From Epithemia pelagica (Eukaryota; Bacillariophyta; Bacillariophyceae; Surirellales; Surirellaceae), in NCBI GenBank assembly GCA_946965045.2, contig OX337241.1:2537744-2601743 (forward strand): a stretch of DNA of 64,000 nucleotides, read 5' to 3'. Under the pieces are notes generated by a model that saw only the letters and a program-made list of their open reading frames with translations, was not told where the DNA came from and made no database searches. Shown here piece by piece: positions 50,771 to 63,446 of this stretch (positions within the stretch are counted from its first letter, which is position 1; every line of letters begins with the position of its first letter). The position numbers were made by a program, and so were the translations under genes.

Positions 50771-52930
50771 TCATGTCTTTGTACGAGTCAGACGGTGCAT
50801 TAAACGAGCATGCAACTCCCTCATCTCATCATCTCGTTCACCACCAATGCTGTAGGACATTTCCGATGAGAGGAAGGAGTCTTCTGGGTTAACATTTCTA
50901 TCGTTCAGAGTGGATTCGTTGTGACAATGGTGTCTGCAACCTGTCGAGTGGTTGCAGATGCTACCGCTCTCCGAAGCAGAGTATTCGTCTGCTGATGTAG
51001 CAGGTGGAATCGAAATGGCCAAAAATTCATTGACCCATTGATCGACCAGGTCGCCGTGATCGTCAACACCCACAAAATCGTCCAAACAATCTCGCAAAAT
51101 GAGATCCATCATTTCTTTTTCCGCCATTCCCATGTCGTTCAGTGTCGAAGGATGCATCGTCCTGTAGTCTTCAGTACTAGTGTTGATACTAGTGGGTGAC
51201 TGAAAAAAGTGACCAAGACAGTCTTGAACAATAGGGTCCACCAGCATCACGTCTACTGGTGTCACAATAACCATGTCGGCGTCCACTCCCTCCGTGTCGT
51301 TTTGTCGACGTGAAAAGAGCAAACTCAAAATTTGGTCCGTCAATTGAAACCTCATGGTGCTGTTTTCTGTGTCCACAATATTGGCTGGAGCTCCTCGTGG
51401 AACGGATCGTGGCATGGGGGTGAAACCACAGTGGATTGGTGGCCGGGGAACAAGTTGTTGAATTTGGGTCCGGGTCAGCCAACCATCCAAACTGTGGACC
51501 CGTAGATCGAGACAGGAACCCGGTAAAAAGGGTACAATGGGTGCCACCGCTTGTGCCAACAACCAGTGAGATGAGACTGCATCGATGCATTCCATGGACG
51601 GTTGGAATGGTTCCGTTTGTCCAAAGTCAGCTGGATACAACAGTGGGTGTGGGTCACGGTTGCGTTGCAGCCATTGGACCAACGGGGGATAGTACAACTC
51701 ATGGTTCTTGCTGCAACCGGTACTACTGTCCCGACTACAACATTGTTTGGGAAGGAGTATTGTGTATTCTTGATTGGGATCATAGGGACGTCCATTGATA
51801 CGGGCAATCTCAAACGCAGTGTCCCGGTGCTCGTGGCCCGGAGCACCACGAAATTCGATATTGGAGCAAGTGTGCAAAAACGAACACTCAGTTTGGGATG
51901 GCATTTTGACATTGTTGGAATCCCTGGCTCCATCTTGTTCTTGTTGTCGGGTGACCAAAGAGTCGGACAAGGATTGTCGTGAGATATCCAAGAGGGCTTG
52001 TACAATGTGACCGGGAACCTGCGACAGAGCCACCATGTCTACCGACTGTGGCATCATGTCGTGTTCGAAATTGTTCCATGTGAACCATTCCGTGTCCTTG
52101 ATATTGTCCACAAACAGTGTGTTGAAACATGCCTCGGGCAACAAGACTAGGTCAATCATGGGTGGTGACATTCGTGCATTGGTTGCCGTCACGGCGGACT
52201 GGTCCTTGTTCTTCTTGTTGGGAGAACCACGTGGAGACCGAGCCGGCGTGAAACTGGCGGACGAGCATGTTGTGGTATTGGTGGTATCGGGAGAGGTGGG
52301 TCCCGATTTTGGATCCTCCTTCATCCATGATGTTGATATGTCTGGTGGTGGTTGTGCTGCTTCCGCCGCTGCCATCCATCCCAGGCGCAGGAGGGTTGCC
52401 ACTGCCATGGGCACGACGACGCGACTGGAGGACCATTCCTCCGGTACGCTTTTCGTCGGTGTGTCACGTTCCGCTGTCGTTTGGTGATCCTCCACCTTCT
52501 CTTTCGTGGTGGTGATTGTTGTGTTGGTGGTGGTGATTTCCGGAGGATCATCCACCAGAGAGACATCCAGTGTGGGGAAGGCACCTTGTTGATCATTGAA
52601 TCGGTATTCCTGGTCATCCTCGTCCTCCTCATCCTCATCGTCTCCTACAGTGTCGAGTTTCTTTTCCTCCCAGCAAAACTCTTGTTTGCGACTCTTGTCA
52701 TGTTTGGGAGACATGACTCGGACCGTTCCCTTTTTTCGGGCTTTCCACAGTTGAGTGGGGGAATCTTCCTCGCTATAGAGCATGGTCATGGAACTGGTGG
52801 TCGTATCTTGATCGTGTTGATGGGGTCCATACGAATTGTTTTGCGGTGGCACTGATGATGGTGACGGTTCTAGTAGTGGTGGGTCTACGAATAGGGATGG
52901 AGAAGGATGACGCAAACTCGAGTCATAGTC

Positions 52931-52961
<31 letters not shown>

Positions 52962-53644
52962 ACCTGCCGTTGGTGTACCAGTCGTTGGTGTCGCAATTGC
53001 GTCAAGGCGTCATGATACTGGTACCATCGTTCCCAACGAAACAAGCGTCCCGAGGAGGGAACCACTCCAAGCAACCAGTTGGGCACTTGTGGAGCAGTGT
53101 TTGAGGAGGACCGCCGCCGCTGTTGTTGTTGTGGTCGTGCTGATGTGGCATGAACCCGAGAAGGAGGACTGTTGGTTGTTTGTCTCGTGCTCCAAACAGG
53201 GTCCGTCCTGGGAGAAGGCGACGGCAACGAAGATGACGACGACGAGTAGCTGGTGGTGGGTGTGGTGGTTGTTGTTGTGGCACAAGGACTGGTCTTGGTG
53301 GCAGCCGCAGGAAACGACGAATCGACACACCACATGGATGGCGATGAAGGAGAAGAAGCAGAAGACGCATGTGCCTTGCTCTTTTTGTCCTTGAGTGGCG
53401 ACGAACAACAAGACGAGGACTGGGACTGTCGCGACGGAGACGGCTGCCAGGAGGGCCCAGCACAAAAGGAAGCAGTGGTGTGTGCTGGAAGTGGGTCGGT
53501 TGGCGATTGTTGTTGTTGCTCCCCCCTCCAGCTCACTGGATTCTCCTGGTCGTCGTCGTCGTTCTCATCCGTGTCACTGACCATGGCGGTAAAGTGATCT
53601 CGCCTCGTCAGTCGTCGCCGTCTTGGTCGACGAATGGGCTTCAT
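50771..53644 (-). CDS. Large Ser/Thr/Gln-rich protein with 5'-nucleotidase-C-terminal-like segment
   Basis: 957 residues in one exon from ATG 53644. The first 430 residues are disordered and low in complexity, with Arg-rich start (PRRRRLTRRD), Ser/Thr/Pro stretches, a poly-Gln run (CAA repeats around 52930-52965) and acidic patches. The second half is more ordered. Around residues 500-640 the pattern DLVLLPEACFNTLF, then DMMPQSVDMVALSQVPG, then IARINGRPYDPNQEYTILLP resembles the C-terminal substrate-binding domain of 5'-nucleotidases (vGxxL...G.pydpd.eYtv). This is a weak match by eye. The metallophosphoesterase domain that normally precedes it is absent. No signal peptide or membrane helix is evident, so a cytosolic or nuclear role is likely. 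Alternatively it is an unrelated lineage-specific protein. Confidence 0.6.
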
Positions 53645-54868
53645 GGTTTTCCGCTATGCAACCAGCTTGCCATTAAAGGTGGTAGTTCATATAGTCGTTG
53701 TTGTCGTGTTGCCTCTTTATTTTTTTTCGAAATTTCGACAGCGATGCTTCCACTCCAACTAATAAGAGAGAGAGAGAGAGACAAGAAGAAAGAGACGTTG
53801 CATGCCACCGCCAACGAGAGAGAGCGCTCTCGGGGTTCTTTGCTACAACCACAAAATGTGGTGCAGGTCTTGTTTTTTGTGGTTCGAAAATTATGAGCCC
53901 TAAAATCCATGAAGCGTGGCACGCCTGCCGCTTCCCAAAATTGGCGAAGAAAGAATAGTTCGGGACCTACTATTTGTTCTACAGTGATACGAGGCAATGA
54001 CTGCGCGACTGCGACGAATGACCACCTCCAGCGCGTGACGATCTCCATCCGTATCATTGTGGTCGGTTGGCGTTTGTATGACGGAAAAAGTATGGGACGG
54101 AACACCTTTGGCCCGTCTCACTTTTTGAATCCCAGGGGGCCAATGGCCAATGCGCCTCACGGTTGGAAGTTGGAAGACTTCTGGATTCTGGACTGGACAT
54201 CTTGTTGGAAGAAATCCTCGATCCTCGGTGTTGTATGGTCTGGAAGACGCATCGATAATGGGTCTAATGACTGATTCTTTGTGGTCATGACAGACAGTTG
54301 TCGCCATGGTATACCCTCCTTTGGCGTTTGCTTTTGTTGGAATTTCCCAAACGAGCTACACACAACGTGACGAGAGGAAGCAATTGCAGCCGCGCCAGCA
54401 CCAACATGTATTTAGTCGTCTTTTGTGACGAGAAAAAGCAATTGGGAGTATTGGATGGACATGACATGGGAAGAAGGGTTCATCGTTTTGGTTTGCCTTG
54501 TCGGAGCGTTGCGTCGTCGAGCACCAACAACTCGGTCGACCGGTAAGATGCTGCGCAAACTCCACGGCTCTGTTCTAGAAAGAGACACGAGTTTCTCATT
54601 TTGGTTCCTAACATTTACTTTTTATATGTATCGCGCTTGTGTAATATTATATCTTCAACAGTCAGTCATTCGGTTCCATGGTGCCTGATTCAAGTGGATG
54701 AAGAAGTGTTGTTTTTTCTGCTGTGTAAGGTTGCTTTGCTTGACGATATATATATTTGCATACAGTGATGCTTGTCCCCTGTTGTTTGGAATGCCCCCCA
54801 GGAATATTTTTGTTTCGGTTTTTTTGACATGACTCCCAAAGCCTTACTGGACCTTGTGGCGCGCCTTT
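53645..54868. other. Intergenic region
   Basis: About 1.2 kb between the preceding gene's start codon and the 3' end of the cyclase gene. It includes a GA microsatellite at about 53767-53781, within the presumed 5' UTR of the minus-strand gene. No supported gene. Confidence 0.4.
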
Positions 54869-57800
54869 CTAAAGGACAAGATGCTTACCCTTGGTCGGTT
54901 GCGCGGTATCCTCATCCATAAAGACTTCGGGAGCTTTCATACTGGACGAATTCCCACCAATGTTTTCATCCTCAGAGTCTTCCACAGTCTCGCTCGTGGA
55001 ACCTGGGGCACCACCAAGCTGTGGTGATTGCTCCAGCATGGTGGGTTTGGCCGTGGTGGTGGAAGGCGGAGAAGAAGGACTATTGGGAGTGTTCTGACTC
55101 ATGCTGGAACGCATCGAATGGAGCATTTCCTCCACCACCTCACGACCACGATCTTCCCATTCCTGACGATTCTTGAGTGCGTAATTCAAATATTCGTCAC
55201 TGGCCACACCAAAGACACCACAAATTTTCAACTTTTTGGCCAAGGGAATAATGTAAAAGTCAAAAAAGCCCAATTCGCCCTTGTACCAATACGAGGACGG
55301 GTCCTTTTCGGCACGACCCTCCTGAAAGGCCTGGTAACATTCGCGGAAAAAGTTTTCGTTCCACTTGCGGTACACGTGCCTGTTGTTGGACCAAGCGCAA
55401 CGAAATGGAACAAAAGCACACACACAAGACATGAAAAACATGTGAGAGTGTTGGCCATGAACACAGGAAACCGACAATAGTCCTGACGTACCAATGCTGC
55501 ATGGTATGGGCGACATCAGAAGCTTGAATCAAGTGTTCAATCACAATGGTAGCCTTGCGATGAATCGTATCCCGAGGGTTCTCTTCCCGTTCGGTTTCCG
55601 CAAAGGCGCTTTCCCATCGGGCATTGCGCAAGGTTTTGAGTTCCTTGTCGACAATGTCCGTTGCCAAAACAGCCTAGTAGAAAAAAGTGGGTCGACCGCG
55701 AGTGCGGGTGACGCGTGAGAATCTGGAAGCATACACAGCAACACAAGGATGCAACCTTGTGTGATGCTTACCTGTACAACCAACTGGCGGAAATGATCAA
55801 ACTCAGCCTTAGTGGAGTAAATGCAGGCGCGAAGCTCTTTGAACTCATCATCCTGTAACAAATCCCATGCAACATCGATCGAATGTTGTTCGGCCACACT
55901 CTTGTTGCGATACATCAAGGCAAGGACACGCTCCTCTTTGATCAGGGTTTCATTGGGAATTCCTCGGTGATCCACATCATGGATCAAGGCAGAAAAGACA
56001 AGAGCAAACTGCGTCAACGGATCCGATGTAATACCGTACGTGTTATCGTGCAAAGAAGAGGCAAGATTACCCTTCTTATTGGACCCATTGGTACGCTGTC
56101 CAGACGTTTCATTTTCTGTCTGCAGTTCAGGAGGGACCAGTACGATACGGGAGAGAAGCTTCTTGACGGACATGGTTACATGACATGCATGGGCAAAGTT
56201 GTGAAAATGATTGGGCCGATACATACTTGCCACAGTCGTAATGAAAGTGCGAAGTTGACGAATAACATTGGGCCCGAGGTCGACTTTCGACAAGTCTTCG
56301 TTCTGTCGGGCCGCGGCACGTGCATCAAAGTCGGGCAGATGAATAATCTCCTTGACTTCGTCCAAGGAAATCTTTCCTCGACTTGCCTTCAATTCATAGT
56401 CGGCCGCTAGCACCGGCTTGCTGTTGCGGGGAGCTGCGGATGTCGCTGCGCGGCGGGCAACCATTTGCTTGAGCAAGCTTGCAAACATATCAACTTGCCA
56501 GTCAATCAAACGTCTGGTCTTGTTCTGCTCTTCTGTGAAAGAATCGTTGATGGGCTGACCGGGTTTGTCCGCTTTCGCCGCTGCTCCTGAGCCATCCAGC
56601 AAGTCGTTGAGCTTTTCTCTGTCATCTCCGTTTTCCGATTGATTACGGACCGAGCTACCAGTGGTCGACGAGTTACCAGCGCCGGGCTTGTTGACGTCGT
56701 AATCTCCTGCACGAGAAGTGTCAATCCAGAAGGTTCTCATGGTGCCTTTTCCCTTTGCCTGGACCAACTCTTGCCGAGCATAGACCCAATGTCCCTTACC
56801 AGCATTTCGAAGCAATTCAGCGGTTTCCTCAGAGACATGGATGCGGTTTTTTTGTCCTGTACTTTCCATTCGTGCCTGTGGGGTACGATGAGTTACCAAT
56901 GCAAACAGTTGAGGATGATATGATCGCACCTTTTGCACATCAATCGCCGTTGTAATAAGAACGTACCGCTGTGTTCATTGTATCACCAAATAGCTGAAAC
57001 CGAGCTCGTTCACCTCGCAAAACCCCTGCCGTGACTATTGGTGGAAAACAAGTACATGTCAGTATTTCATAGCAAAAGTTCTGCCCACAAGATCCTAGTG
57101 AAGACGAAAACGTACCTGGACCACTGTGCAGACCAATCCGGATTCCCAATTCACCGGTATCTGGACCGAGAGTCAATTCTAATTTCTTGACCAAATCTTG
57201 AACCGTAAACAATGTGTCGCGAGCAAATTTGGCCATTACCATGGCATGATCTTTCCGAGGAATTGGAAGACCAGCCACGGCAACGTAGCAATCACCAACC
57301 GTCTCCACCTTATAGACCCCTCGCCTTTTTGCGATGCGATCCAACGCCGAAAACACAGTTTCTAACAAGGTGAAGACGTCAGCAGGCTCTCGGACAGATG
57401 ACCAAGCGGTGAAGTTCGTGATGTCAGCGAACATGATGGTAGTCTCCAAGAAAAAGTCAGCAATGGACCGTCGTGTACCTCCTTCTGTTTGAAGGGCATC
57501 GGCGGCATCCTGATCTGCGTCAAGGAAACTTTTCAAATTATTCTTGTCATTTCTGTACGTTGATAGCCCTGTGGACTTTTTGCCCTTGGCATCAACGGGT
57601 GTGAGCAGTCTATCTCGAATGTTGCTTGGAAAGAGAGACATGACAAGGGCATTCGAATTCGCAGCATTCAAGATAACCTTGGTGTTTCGCCTTCTTTGGA
57701 AACTATCGTAAGCTATGAAAGCTGATATGATGAGAATGAAGACAGCACCGACAACCACGGTCGAGATGAGTGGTCGATTTGATGTATAGCTCTCTTCAAA

Positions 57801-59122
57801 ACTTGATGTTGGATAAAGCCTCAGAGTGTGACTACACAGTTGCATGGAACGGGCGAGTTCTTTGTTTCCGTAAATGTCAAGCTCAGCCTCGTACTTTAAA
57901 GAGTCATAGGAGGGGTCGTGGAGATCCCCGACTCCCATGAAAACAGCCTTGCTTCCTTGAAACTCCCACGTCATGGACGTATCACACGTACTATCCAGGA
58001 CAAGATGGATTCCTCGAACACTATCTGGCATTGCATTGGTAAAAAACGAACCCCATGGTATAGTGAACTGTGCGGCGGCAACAAGTCTTCTGGTGGTCGT
58101 GTTGAAGTTGTCATAAATGGCCTGGACGTAGGCAGAAAAGGGCTCGGAAGTATCCGTGACAACTTCACTTGCTTGCGGCCAGATCGGAGTGATGAGTTCG
58201 TATGGAAAGTTAGCAGTGAAAACACCCTCTCCCAGGATCGCAGAATGATCAATGGAGTCTTTCAACGGTTGCCCTGCTCCCGCATCTGAGATAAAATCAA
58301 AGTTCATCATGTTATTCGCTGGGAGAGGGTCAATCTGCCACACTGGACCATATGGTCCGGGATATTCGAACAACAATTCACCAGTTGCCAGATCCGCAGA
58401 ATAGATCACGGGCGAAAACTCCAAGCCCTTGAACCATCCCTTATTCATGATCGAATATACGGTCCAGTTTCCCTTTTGCTCTTCGGTCACCAGAGGGAGC
58501 ATCCACACACCGATGGTTCCCGTTTGTTTCTGAACATTCTTTGCGAGAACATCAAAGTATTCGAACGTGAAAAAAGGCCATTCTGCTCCTTGTTCGAGAC
58601 TTGCTGCAGTGAGCTGGTCCGAAAAGTCGCTGCAACTGGAACGGATCGACGATGTTTGATAGAAGGTGAAATCGACGATTGTCGAAGCAAATTGGCTGAA
58701 CTGTAGAAGAAAGGTTATCGTTTGCAGAACGCGGTAACGGTGCACTAAGGATGAGCAATAGTGGTATCGACGTAGTCTACCTTCCACAGAGACGCATTGT
58801 CGATGCGATCTACCTAGGAGGTGATCGAAACACTTACTGAGGTTTTGAATTCACTGTCTTCCTCCTCTGACACAAACATGTAGGTAGCCGTCGTAACAGC
58901 AGTAGACACCAAAAGCATGGCAACGATAACAACCAAACGCCAAGCCAATACCACACGAGTCTCGTCTTGTATAAGTTTCTTCACCTCCCCTACTTCATCC
59001 GGACGCGAGTCCGTGACGGAAGGAGTTTTCGAAGAGGTTTCATCTGCAGGGTCATCAATATCATGGTTGGGATCGAGGGAAGAATCCTCTTCATCATGAC
59101 TCTCCTTATGGACCTCCATCAT
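54869..59122 (-). CDS. Membrane-bound bifunctional nucleotidyl (guanylate) cyclase / 3',5'-cyclic nucleotide phosphodiesterase
   Basis: Six exons: 59122-58838, 58700-57116, 57034-56967, 56875-55772, 55673-55492 and 55379-54869. The introns (137, 81, 91, 98 and 112 bp) are all GT-AG and preserve frame, giving 1244 residues. The N-terminus is an acidic cytosolic tail, with TM1 at about 61-84, a 320-residue extracellular sensor region (CHASE-like in placement) and TM2 at about 405-428. The class III cyclase domain follows (about 511-680), with metal-binding Asp in FADITNF (521) and VGD (565) and the transition-state Asn/Arg in NTAARMES. The PDE domain has HNFAHA (871-876) and HDVDHRG (945). The Glu of KVETVGD (562) matches guanylate cyclases, but the second specificity residue is Gln (FQLFGD), neither the Cys of GCs nor the Asp of ACs. 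It would make and destroy the same messenger. Mixed cyclase/PDE proteins are reported in diatom pheromone signalling. Confidence 0.93.
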
Positions 59123-61762
59123 TCTTGTGAGATTGTGTGATCGAAAAAGTTTGCGATAAGACTGATCCCCAAAAAGTTTGCGATGATCAGAGGAAGAACA
59201 GAAGCCGATTAAAACATGAATAAATGGGGCACTTCAGAAAATCGATACATGAATATATTTTTGTCCTTCTCTTTCCCCCAATTTGTACTGTCTTTTATAT
59301 ATTTCGAGCTTCAGAAAAGAAAATATATGATATTCAGAGCCCTACCGATCCCAAAATATGCTTGTTTCGTGATCCCGGTAGATGTCCATGTCCTCGTCCA
59401 CGTCCGCTTCTATCACTCCCAACTCCCAACCCCAGCCAGAAAGGGAGATACTCTTTTCTCCCAAGATGTAAGAGGATTAGGCTATGACTATGAGCTATCA
59501 GTATCAGTAATCCGGTACTCTTCCGCTCGTCTCCATACTGCGTAGTCGAGCTCCCTTCCCCTGCAGGAAATCAGCTTTGGTTTCTTACAGCGGAGAGATC
59601 TTACCTCGCTTCGAGCACTGGTAACTGGTACTCGTATTGCTCGTCAGTACTTGTAGAAAACATGACTGTAGAAAAGTGGTTGGGAATTCCCCTTCTCTTC
59701 CTCTACTCATATTCTTATGTCTTGTACACGAGTATGAGACAAAGTCGAAGTTATAGAGTACGGACCTCAGGGAGTTGTTGTTTTTCTTCAAATAATGGTC
59801 TATGGGCAGAAGGAGAAGGATGACCAACTAGATACAGTCTTAATATGGTAAAAGGCTTTGACCTCTTGACGACCAATAAGTGCTACAATCTCTTTCATAC
59901 TTTCATTCAGTATATCACTGGTTATAGTTGGAGAAATGAGACGATTTGTCATGACACGAAACCCTCACCTCTTGCAAGGGTAATGTGCACAAGAAGGGAT
60001 AATCATGTATCAGCTCGTATCAAGAGTGACGAATTGCGAACGAGTTCGAACAAAGTTTAGGGGGAACGCAAGACAAGGGAACAAGGAACACAAGGGCACG
60101 GACCACGGTCACTGAACTGGCGTGGAGATTGTTCCACAGGGATCCCTACGAGGATCGAGGAAGTATGGTATGACTCCATCTTTCTCTCGAATTGTCTTCG
60201 AGAAATTAACAGCAGCGTATCGGCATCCAAATTTTGATGCTGCCTGGCATCTACCAGAAGAATGTATCGGGGCCATCGATGTCCGGCCAGACTTATCGCC
60301 ATTGAATTGCGGACTCCTATCAAATCCTCCGTCTTCTTACTCCATCTGAAAAGTGAACAAGAAAACCAGTAAGCGTCAATTGTCGACTTTTAACGACACA
60401 AAATGAGCAAGGCTATCGATGGAGCATCGAGCTTCTAGTGAACAACCAGGAACGATCTATGCATAAGTCCATGTTGTTTCCTGCTCGTCCATAGTCCATG
60501 TTTCCCGGACCAAGTTCACCAGCTTGGTGCTTGGCTCTTGGCTTATCCAGACGTGCGTATAAGAGGAGCATATTTCCCAACAGGAAATCACTAGAATACT
60601 TCGGGGGAAGGGCGTATGAAGAAATATGTCACAAACTCGGGGGAACGATGATCCAGACGTGATGTCCAGACGTCCAGACGTCCAGACGTGAGGTTGTTTT
60701 CTTCTTCATGATTCATGATGTCGCGACTGACAACTATCTACAAATTGTCGCTTCGATCCATGCGACAGTCAGGGTTCAACGTGTACATGGAGTTGACGAT
60801 GGAAAACCTATGGTCGCTGGGTAAATGACATGAGAACTACGCTCCAATCAAGCCATGGTTGTCAACCTGTTGGACCTGGAGGCAGCTGTGGAAACGGGAG
60901 AACTGTGACAAAACGAAGAGGAATGACCTCACAGAACTCAATAATAGACCATCGTCCAAAAGCTGCCTTCTTTTTGAACAAATTGATATGAGGATTGACG
61001 ATTTTATTTCATGTTCTTGCTTTAGCAGAAGCTGCCATGCAGCATGTATAGAATATTATTACTGAGCCGTTTCCATAATGATCCACGCCGGAGTGCCTTT
61101 GCCCATCCGAAGGAGTCCATCGCTGTGTTTTCGCGACTCGTAGCACCGACCGGAACGAATAATCGATGGCTGGAACCACTTGTGCCTTGTGGTGGAGAAC
61201 GAATAGCTTGATCGTTGGAAGAAGGGCACTCCGGTCACCTTTCTCTTGCTGTGGTCATCATACCCCTGCCCTGCAGTATCATACTCCTTTTGAGAACCAA
61301 AGGGAAAGGTATTCCGTCGTCGTAGTCGGTGTCGACGCCATGGAAATTTCCAAAATCGAAGCCACCACGTGGTTTGGATGGTTCCTCGTCGCGCCGGATC
61401 GTATTCAACTGAAGATGGTAAACAACTTCCCATGAAATTAATTGAAGTGTTGTAGTCGGGTTGTTCCCTCGTCGATATCAAAATTCTGATTGTCTTGTTG
61501 GTTTTTTATTTCCTTGTTGTTTGTTTGTGAAAATCATGGTTCGAGGTTTTCGGTCTGCTGGTTCGGATTGTCAAGGATCAACGAAGATAATGTTGCTCAA
61601 GTTGCCAGAGAACGATGATATTGGACTTCTGATTTTGTGTCTCACACGTTCTCTCCTTGTACATTTTGTGATACAGTGCTACTTTTTCTGGTATACAATC
61701 AAGAAGAGAAGAGAATGAGTACGCTTCCGAATTTTGAATCGCCCTGCGCGAGACACGAGCGA
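59123..61762. other. Long intergenic region, no supported gene
   Basis: About 2.6 kb. The left end is presumably the cyclase promoter. A minus-strand frame of 140 codons at 61059-61481 has no clear features. Around 60660-60690 there is a short tandem (GACGTCCA)n-like repeat (CCAGACGT repeated four times with variation). Otherwise nothing is recognised. Confidence 0.4.
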
Positions 61763-62329
61763 TCACGATTCCGCACGATTCACGATGCCAGAGCACGGGT
61801 TAGCCTGTGCCGCTATCCTCCTTCTCTTACCTCTATCTTTAGCTAGATTATGTTGAATGCGACCTTTTGACATTGCAGCTTCTACGAAAGACTTAGCCAT
61901 CGCCCTTTCAAGTCTAGACAGACGAAGATTCAAGCTGGATGTTGGTGTGGAACGCCAAGACAGCAGCACCAACCAGAATCCAACGAAGAAGAAGAAGAAA
62001 ACGACAATAAGTTGTATTAGACGACAGCCACTACATGATCGGCACCATTCGTGGTCGTGGTTTTGTTGTTGGTGCTGCCTTGTTCGGTACGAGACACAAA
62101 GTTGTAGTGGTCGAGGTCTAAAACACTGCTGTTCGACAGTGTTGTAATCGTGCAACAAGATTTCGGTGGAACTGGCATTGAGGGTCAAAGCATCGCAATG
62201 GGGAGCAACTTGTTTCCAGGCATGGACAATCGAACGAGCAAGAATACTGAGACAGGAAGAAGTGGTGGTGAACGTTTCCTGACTCGTCGTCGTCGTCGTC
62301 AATGCCACGGGAAAGCCCAGAAAGTCCAA
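61763..62329 (-). CDS. Exon of an unresolved membrane protein
   Basis: An open frame of about 188 codons with no ATG at its start; an in-frame stop lies two codons before the first start-like TTG, so it must be a downstream exon if it is coding. It contains one strong membrane helix (LIQLIVVFFFFFVGFWLVLL) followed by a basic segment. Just upstream, another frame (62390-62118) has a protein-like stretch beginning MDETDGVIAVDPTVLNSVLK. The exon structure could not be solved. It may be the 3' end of the ankyrin-like locus next to it. Confidence 0.35.
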   Translation of the reverse strand: MDFLGFPVALTTTTTSQETFTTTSSCLSILARSIVHAWKQVAPHCDALTLNASSTEILLHDYNTVEQQCFRPRPLQLCVSYRTRQHQQQNHDHEWCRSCSGCRLIQLIVVFFFFFVGFWLVLLSWRSTPTSSLNLRLSRLERAMAKSFVEAAMSKGRIQHNLAKDRGKRRRIAAQANPCSGIVNRAES

Positions 62330-62522
62330 CTTTCAAGACGGAATTTAATACAGTCGGATCCACGGCAATGACACCATCAGTTTCGTCCATTTGAGGTATG
62401 TCAGGAGGAGGAAAGATGACGGCCTTCTTCTTCTTTTGTGGTTGCGTTGGTAGTTCGGGACGAGACTCGATTCCTTGTTGTCGTTCTGGTCCATTTCGAC
62501 AACAGGCACGACCGATCCGATT

Positions 62523-63222
62523 TCATGGGTTCCTCTTGGACATGTTCTGGAGGGACTTCGCTGTCCTTGTTGCGACGGTCCTCCTCACGAGACGAAATCT
62601 CATTGGGAGGAGACCACCACGACGATGACAATGTTGTAGGGGTTTGTATCGTGGGCGTTTCGACTTGGAAGGCGTACGTCCCTGGTCATTGGGTTCCGCC
62701 ATGGGAGCAGGAAGCTTGATGGTCAAGAATCGAACACATTCGGTCGAATGGGCTTGACAGGCCATATGAATCGGCAAAATCCCCACCAAGAATCCTACCA
62801 CTTCCAACGATGAGGCGACATTGCCATCCTCGGCCGTCTCCTCCGTGGCTGGTGGTTGGACAGCCGACATTGTGGATTTGTCATTTGCGTCGTCATCTTC
62901 ATTGGGCCATTCCGGAGCACGTTGACTCCTCCGAAAGGACAAACTGTTCTTGGTCATCATATTGGAATTGGACATGACACGTTCCTCCCTCCTTACTTCC
63001 ATCCAAAGTCGACTCATTGCGAAATTTGAGGAAGAACCATAAGAAGCGGACCACATTAGGTCCAACAAGGTTTTGCCTTGTCGTGCCTCTGCTCATGCTC
63101 CTCTTATCATCGGACATATGGATCCACCTGTTTCGTCCTTTTGTGAACCAAAGCCAAATCGAGAAGCTGGACCAAACTCTTCCTTTTCGGAATGGACCAC
63201 TGTCATCGGTTCCTGCCCTAGC
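62523..63222 (-). pseudogene. Ankyrin-like locus, multi-exon or degenerate
   Basis: One minus-strand frame reads as normal protein over about 230 codons, from about 63222 (EPMTVVHSEKEEFGPASRFG) to 62523. It is broken by TGA at 63095-63093 and again by TGA at 62525-62523. In the middle, GILPIHMACQAHSTECVRFL...NDQGRTP fits the ankyrin-repeat consensus (LPxHxAC...ECVxFL...DxxGxTP), and KTLLDLMW resembles the end of a preceding repeat. The text after GRTP is also open in a second frame (VETPTIQTPTTLSSSWWSPP, then PPNEISSREEDRR), which suggests an unrecognised intron or a frameshift. Either the gene has several small exons, or it is decaying. Confidence 0.4.
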
Positions 63223-63446
63223 TGTCACAGGTACCAATCCATGGACGACGATGTAAAGTGCCATGATACCACCCCAAAGCACCAGAATCTACCACTTGTA
63301 GAGACACAGAAGCCGGGTCATTCCCTCCACGCCTTGACAACAAACAAGTATGTTCTATCTTGCACCTTGTTCTTTGTACTTTGGAGTGAGCACTTACTAT
63401 TGCAATTGAACGTAGGAAACAAGTCAACCACTCGAGAACTAAACGG

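Noticed and set aside
60650..60700. Possible CRISPR-like or satellite array (repeated CCAGACGT)
   Set aside because: Only about four short, irregular units without spacers of constant size; a minor tandem repeat.
61059..61481. 140-codon minus-strand frame
   Set aside because: Opposes another open frame of similar length; the Arg/Ser/Trp-rich composition gives no support for either. Left uncalled.
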